NCBI GenBank assembly: GCA_030015575.1
Contig: JASDDO010000016.1
Coordinates: forward strand, 459,000,141-459,064,140
Direction: 5' to 3'
From: Agapanthus africanus
Taxonomy: Eukaryota > Streptophyta > Magnoliopsida > Asparagales > Amaryllidaceae
Length of the DNA: 64,000 nucleotides
Shown piece by piece: positions 59,591-64,000 of this stretch. Numbering within the stretch: position 1 is the stretch's first letter; every line of letters begins with the position of its first letter. The position numbers and the translations under genes are program-made. The notes beneath the pieces are model-generated. The model worked only from the letters and a program-made list of their open reading frames with translations. It was not told where the DNA came from and did not search any database.

Positions 59591-60811
59591 AGGTTTGTGC
59601 TTATTTTCGCATCATTTGCATATCATCTGCATAAGCACAAAACATTTCTTTTAAAAAATCTATAAAAATTGAAAAATTTTCAAAACCCATAAAAATTTCA
59701 AAATTTTCAAATATAAAAATAATTTTAATATTTACACTTTTTGTATATAAATAAGATAATGAAAGTTTAGATAGTGAAAAATTGCATCCATGAGATTAGA
59801 AAAATTTTAGAAAACTAAGAAAATTAGAAGTTTTCTTATACGAACTAGTAATAAGTAGTTATGAGCCGTTGTCCCAAGGGTTAGTAAGATGAAGGACGTC
59901 ACTAATCTGAGGATAAAAATAAGTCTGAAAAATAGTTTCTATTCTGGAAGCCAAACATTTTGAACGTTGCTACCCTGCTATTCGCACTTACACACGTCTT
60001 GAAGCCTGGGATAGTAGAGGATACCTTGAAATGCTCTTGTCTTAAAGCCAAAAGTATGGAAAAAAAAATATGTGTTTTAAAGTGGTGAGAAAAATGGATA
60101 CTGGTTTTGTTATCACCGAGGGCAATAAAAATATATAGCAAAAGGGTGCTTCTTCACCTAGTGCCCCAAGGTCAACTGGTCTGGGAGTCACTGCTATGCC
60201 TGAGGTGGTGCAAGACGAGGAAAATACACCAAGCATGCAAGCACATTAGTAATCGGTCGGTTAGTACCTCAAGAAGTATTAACGGTCGCATGAAAGTGTG
60301 TAAGCAATCTCGTTCGCCAAGAAGTACTGAGGCCGATGGGCAAGAGTATGATAGCTTGAATTGAATTCTCCGGGTGTAGGGATGTCTTTACACACACGCA
60401 GGGTTATATGATCGATGTTTGGAAAACAGATAGGAATGAAGAATAAGACGATGTTTTATTGAGGGAGGACGTGATTTCTGACATCTTTTCATGACCATTA
60501 AGATAGGGCTCATGACAACCGAAAAGCTAGCTTAGTTGGAAACCCTAATTTTCAAAGCTTTTCTTTTACGATTCTCTTCTTTAAATGTAATATTCAAGAT
60601 CTTGCTTTTATTATTGGATTTTGTGGGTGCAATCCGCTGAAAACCCTCAGGAGACAACACTCCTCCTACTAGGGACACCTAGAGGTTTAAAGGCTTGTTG
60701 CACGTGCTCAGTGCAATCGTGTTGCCTACGAAAGTGTGCTAGTTAGTTTTTCTCTTTCTTTATTTTCCCCTTCTCTTTTTAATAAAACATTCGCTCGAGA
60801 CGATCGAAATT

Positions 60812-60822
60812 AAGTTTGGGGG
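60812..60822 (+). other. Element C polypurine tract
   Basis: AAGTTTGGGGG four bases before the 3' LTR. Confidence 0.88.
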
Positions 60823-60826
60823 TATT

Positions 60827-62665
60827 TGATCAGTCGAAAATATTGCATATTTTAACCAGCAATTTCCCTATCATCTGCATACATATAGAAGTGTTCGGCA
60901 TCAGTATTCTACATATTAGCAAATCTATCACAGATTATCAGATTACATGTACTAGACCTTAAAAACCGGCATTTCTAGGGAAATTGACTGCATTGCATTA
61001 CATAGCATATCTTCTATATATTGCAACCCTTGTTTCGTAGTCTGTACAGGAAAAGAGAAGCTTGCTCGATCATTACATTGCTCGACCATTACAATTGCTC
61101 GTAAACTCACTAAAATCAAATCTGGTATCAACACAGAAGGGAAACTGCAATTCAAAACATCAGAGAAAAGCCCAAACAGAAGTACAAGAGCACTGCAGAA
61201 GACACAGATCCCAAGGGCCCCACATGGCCGCGCATCCGCGGCCATAGCCTTCTTATGCCGCGGAAGCGCGGCCTAGTGATGACGTCACCTCTTCGAGTTT
61301 AGCCACTATGCTTCTACTTGGGCCCACATTTCAGAAATACATCCAAAGTTCCAGAAGGCTCCTGAACTTTCTACCAGATCAGCAAACACCTAAACTAGCC
61401 TAATCATTCTAGAACTTTCCCTAAACCCTAGCTTAAACCCTAAGCTAACTCCTAACAAACTCCTTCTAGAAGCTCTTCAACAAACTTTGGGAGGGAAAGT
61501 TCTAATTCAAATCTAAACCTAGGGTTTGGGAGTTCTATAAATAAGACCCTAGGCTCATTGTAAAAAGATTATTCAACCTTGGGAATTATTCATCCAATTA
61601 GTGAATCTATCCCCAATCTATCTCTTTCTTCATCCCCTCTTCCTCAAGTTTAGTGAGAGAGCTTGTAGGAAACCCTAACCCTAAATCCAATCACAATTCA
61701 AGATCTTGAGTGCAAGCCAAGCAAGATGCCTTCAACCCTTTTATGAGCCGAGCCGATCTTCAATCGGGCAAGAGATCAAAGTAGATCCACGATCCACGGA
61801 GACGAGAGAAGCCGAGTCAACGATCGATTTCTTCTTCTTGTAGATTCTTGAAAGAATGTATTGAAATTGTTGATTAAATAAAAGGTGATATTCTTTTATC
61901 TTGTTTTCTTTAAATTCCGCATCATGTTATCTTTACAATTCTTGAATATTATCTGTGTGGTGATGTGTGAATAAAACTCCGCTCGTCGAGGAGTCGAGAC
62001 GATCTTTAGTATGATGATGTAACAAATTTGCAATCGATTCTTGAATCCCACGAGTTTGTAAACCCTAGCAAGTTCAAGAATCGACGACCCATTTCGTTTC
62101 GATGCTTTCTTGATCGACATCGATCGAAATTGGGGAGTTCCGATCGTTTCTTGAAATTGCTAGAGGCTAGAATATAAATGGTATCCTCGAAAGAACAAGG
62201 GTTAAGAGATGAAACCCTAATTTCATCAAGAAAGCCCTAACTCTCGTCGATCACCATTGATCTAGTATCAATTCTTCGAAGGACAAGAACACGAAACCTT
62301 TTAGAGTACATCACGTCTAAAGATCCGATCGATTCCTACGAGCCTCTCTTATATTCTTGATTGTTGATTGGAAATATTATCAAAACAACCGATTCTTGAT
62401 TGTTTATAGTTTCTTGATTCTTGCATAAAGAATAGTGACACTCGAATACAAATCATTCTTGAATCATGTTTTCTTTTATTGTTGCTTAACTTTTCATTTC
62501 AAACGTATCAAAATATAAGTGAATCGTGCAATCCCTGTGGACGATCCGCACTCATTCATTAACTACATCCGACACCGTAGTTTGATTGCGGTCAAAATAG
62601 TTTTTGGTTGTGAAGTTCTTTACAAATTTCTCTATATACTACACAACGGGAAAAACGATCAATCA
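60827..62665 (+). repeat. Element C 3' LTR
   Basis: 1,839 bp, nearly identical to 50916-52754. Palindromes 61228-61241 and 61258-61271, TGACGTCA 61280-61287, TATA 61536-61543. Transcription from here would run antisense into element B's gag. Confidence 0.95.
61536..61543 (+). promoter_or_regulatory. TATA box, element C 3' LTR
   Basis: TATAAATA at the place matching 51625-51632. Confidence 0.5.
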
Positions 62666-63523
62666 GCACCCACAAACAGTTTTGGGGAGTGACACTGGGT
62701 TTAGGGAGGCTGCAGAAAATTTGTGTTCCATAGCGTCGAGCTTCTTTTGCATTGCTGCCATCTCAGCTCGAACGCCTATGGACACATCTATTTGGTGTAC
62801 GCCACCCATATTCAATGGTTGGGTTCCACTCTCCCATTATAGTGATTTTTCAGCGAACTCTTCTAAGTACTTCCAAGCTTCCCCATCATCCTTAGTCATA
62901 AATATACCTTGACACATGTTTTCAAGGCTCTGTTTAGTGTTTGAGTTAATGCCCTCATAAATAATTCGGCAAAGCTCCCATCTCGGGATGCCGTGATGAG
63001 GACACTGAACCAATAGATCCTTGAAACGTTCAAAGCATTTTGAAAATGGTTCAGCAGGGAGCTGGGCAAATTGATTCAGTTCGCTACGGATTCGAGCTGT
63101 CTTTTGGATTGGGTAAAATTTCTTAAGGAATGCAGCGACGAATTCTTCCCAATTCGTAATAGAGTGTGCGGTAGTGTTATATAGCCACTTCTCGGCTATA
63201 TCGCACAATGTAAATGGAAGAAGTCGTAGACGCATCACATCCACTGAAAGTTGTGACGTACCCATCATTGCGCATACGTTTTCAAATTTGGTAATGAAAA
63301 CATAAGCGTCCTCAGTCTCGAGTCCGTGGAATTTGGGTAAAAGGTTGATGTACTGGGGCTTAATCTCAAAGTTATCCCCATTGGCTGGTGGTGTGGATAA
63401 ACAGGTCGAAAGAGGACCTCGGAGTGGATAGCACCTCTCCTGGAGAGAGATGCGGGGTGGATTCTGCGCACCAACGGACGGCGGCAGATTAGGGTTAAAG
63501 AAGTTTGATGGATTCGGATCCAT
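62666..63523 (-). pseudogene. Element B gag, 5' part
   Basis: Minus-strand frame starting at 63523 with [20 protein letters not shown], same start as A and C. Capsid region with [18 protein letters not shown] and [16 protein letters not shown] is readable. The gene is cut by element C before the zinc knuckle, with about one further break. Confidence 0.88.
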
Positions 63524-64000
63524 CGGTGTGGGTGTGGTAGTAGGTAAAGGAAAGGTAAATGGAGAAATATCGACTTCGGAGTCGATAAAGGGTACGCGGA
63601 CTAAACGGGCACTAGAATCCCGTGTCCAGCCTATCTTGTACTAAAAAGGGTTAGTACAAGTGGCAGCGTTGACTTATAATTAGGGGTAAATGAATGAATG
63701 CGGTGTTTGCTTTGAAAAAGGGACGGATTTTGAAAAAAAATTATGCGACACAACAAATGCAGCACACAAACCCTAGAATCTAGTGGTCACCTAGGTCCGG
63801 CTCTAGACCGCTCCTAACTGCCAAAAGACAAGTCGCAGGATAGAATCCTCCACTGCCTCTTTGTCCCCCTGTGGCCGGATAAGTGCCAGGTAAGTGGGAA
63901 GGTACTCCACTACGTAAGTAGTGGGCCTAATTAAAAACCACTAGCCTTAGACACACTCGCCTTAGGCACAAGAAAACGCGGATAAGCAATGAATTACCCA
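62666..64000 (-). mobile_element. Element B, part 2: gag start and leader, runs off the window
   Basis: Continues B right of C, beginning with the second GCACC. The window ends in the leader at a point matching A ~42250, so about 630 bp of leader and the whole 5' LTR of B lie outside. Confidence 0.92.

Larger units (their letters stand above)
59397..60826 (+). other. Element C 3' untranslated region
   Basis: About 1.4 kb, no env-like gene. AAGTTTGGGGG at 59467-59477, hairpin module 59555-59590, a long AT-rich tract, the shared block 60170-60420, and the conserved 'ctcctcctactagggacac' region near 60660. Confidence 0.75.
50916..62665 (+). mobile_element. Element C: young Athila-like Ty3/gypsy, nested in B
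   Basis: 11,750 bp on the plus strand: 5' LTR 50916-52754, tRNA-Asp primer site 52758-52775, leader, gag-pol 53856-59396, 3' UTR, polypurine tract 60812-60822, 3' LTR 60827-62665, flanked by GCACC. Both LTRs are 1,839 bp and I counted three differences (0.16%), which suggests under 0.1 My. LTR sequence is clearly related to, but distinct from, LTR1/LTR2, so C is a sister subfamily of A/B. Structure is complete; coding shows about one break. Confidence 0.95.

Overview
The window is nuclear DNA of a flowering plant, made almost entirely of LTR retrotransposons nested in one another and in local tandem repeats. The plant origin rests on element types (Athila-like and Tekay-like Ty3/gypsy, Angela-like Ty1/copia), primer sites matching plant tRNA-Asp and initiator tRNA-Met, and very high retroelement density. 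I found no convincing host protein gene, rRNA, tRNA or CRISPR array, and I cannot name the species.

Layout. 1-~3939: 3' part of an Angela-like copia element ('G', +), with integrase end, RT-RNase H and 3' LTR. ~3940-5127: unassigned GC-rich, hairpin-rich DNA followed by AT-richer DNA. 5128-5181 and 12755-14103: one ~31-bp minisatellite split by element 'D' (5182-12754, +), a non-autonomous Athila-like LTR element with a 668-codon open frame of unknown function. 14133-14383: ~82-bp tandem repeats. 14384-32886: degenerate Angela-like copia 'E' (+), which carries a Tekay-like gypsy 'F' (17118-27149, -). E's 3' LTR is interrupted at 32887 by a tandem Athila-like pair on the minus strand, 'A' and 'B', which share one LTR: LTR 32887-34781, A interior, LTR 42883-44777, B interior. 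B is interrupted at 50916-62665 by a plus-strand Athila-like element 'C', then resumes to the window end. B's outer LTR, the rest of E's 3' LTR and the flanking repeat should lie beyond 64000.

Elements A-D share the tRNA-Asp primer site, leader blocks, paired GC-rich palindromes and a hairpin plus polypurine-like module in the 3' UTR. A has a single open gag-pol frame, D has an unrelated-looking frame in the same place, so D looks like a partner moved by A/C-type proteins.

Rough ages come from LTR differences counted by eye at a commonly used plant rate of 1.3e-8 per site per year: C under 0.1 My, A/B about 0.3 My, E and F about 0.5-0.8 My, D about 1.3 My. Only their order should be trusted.
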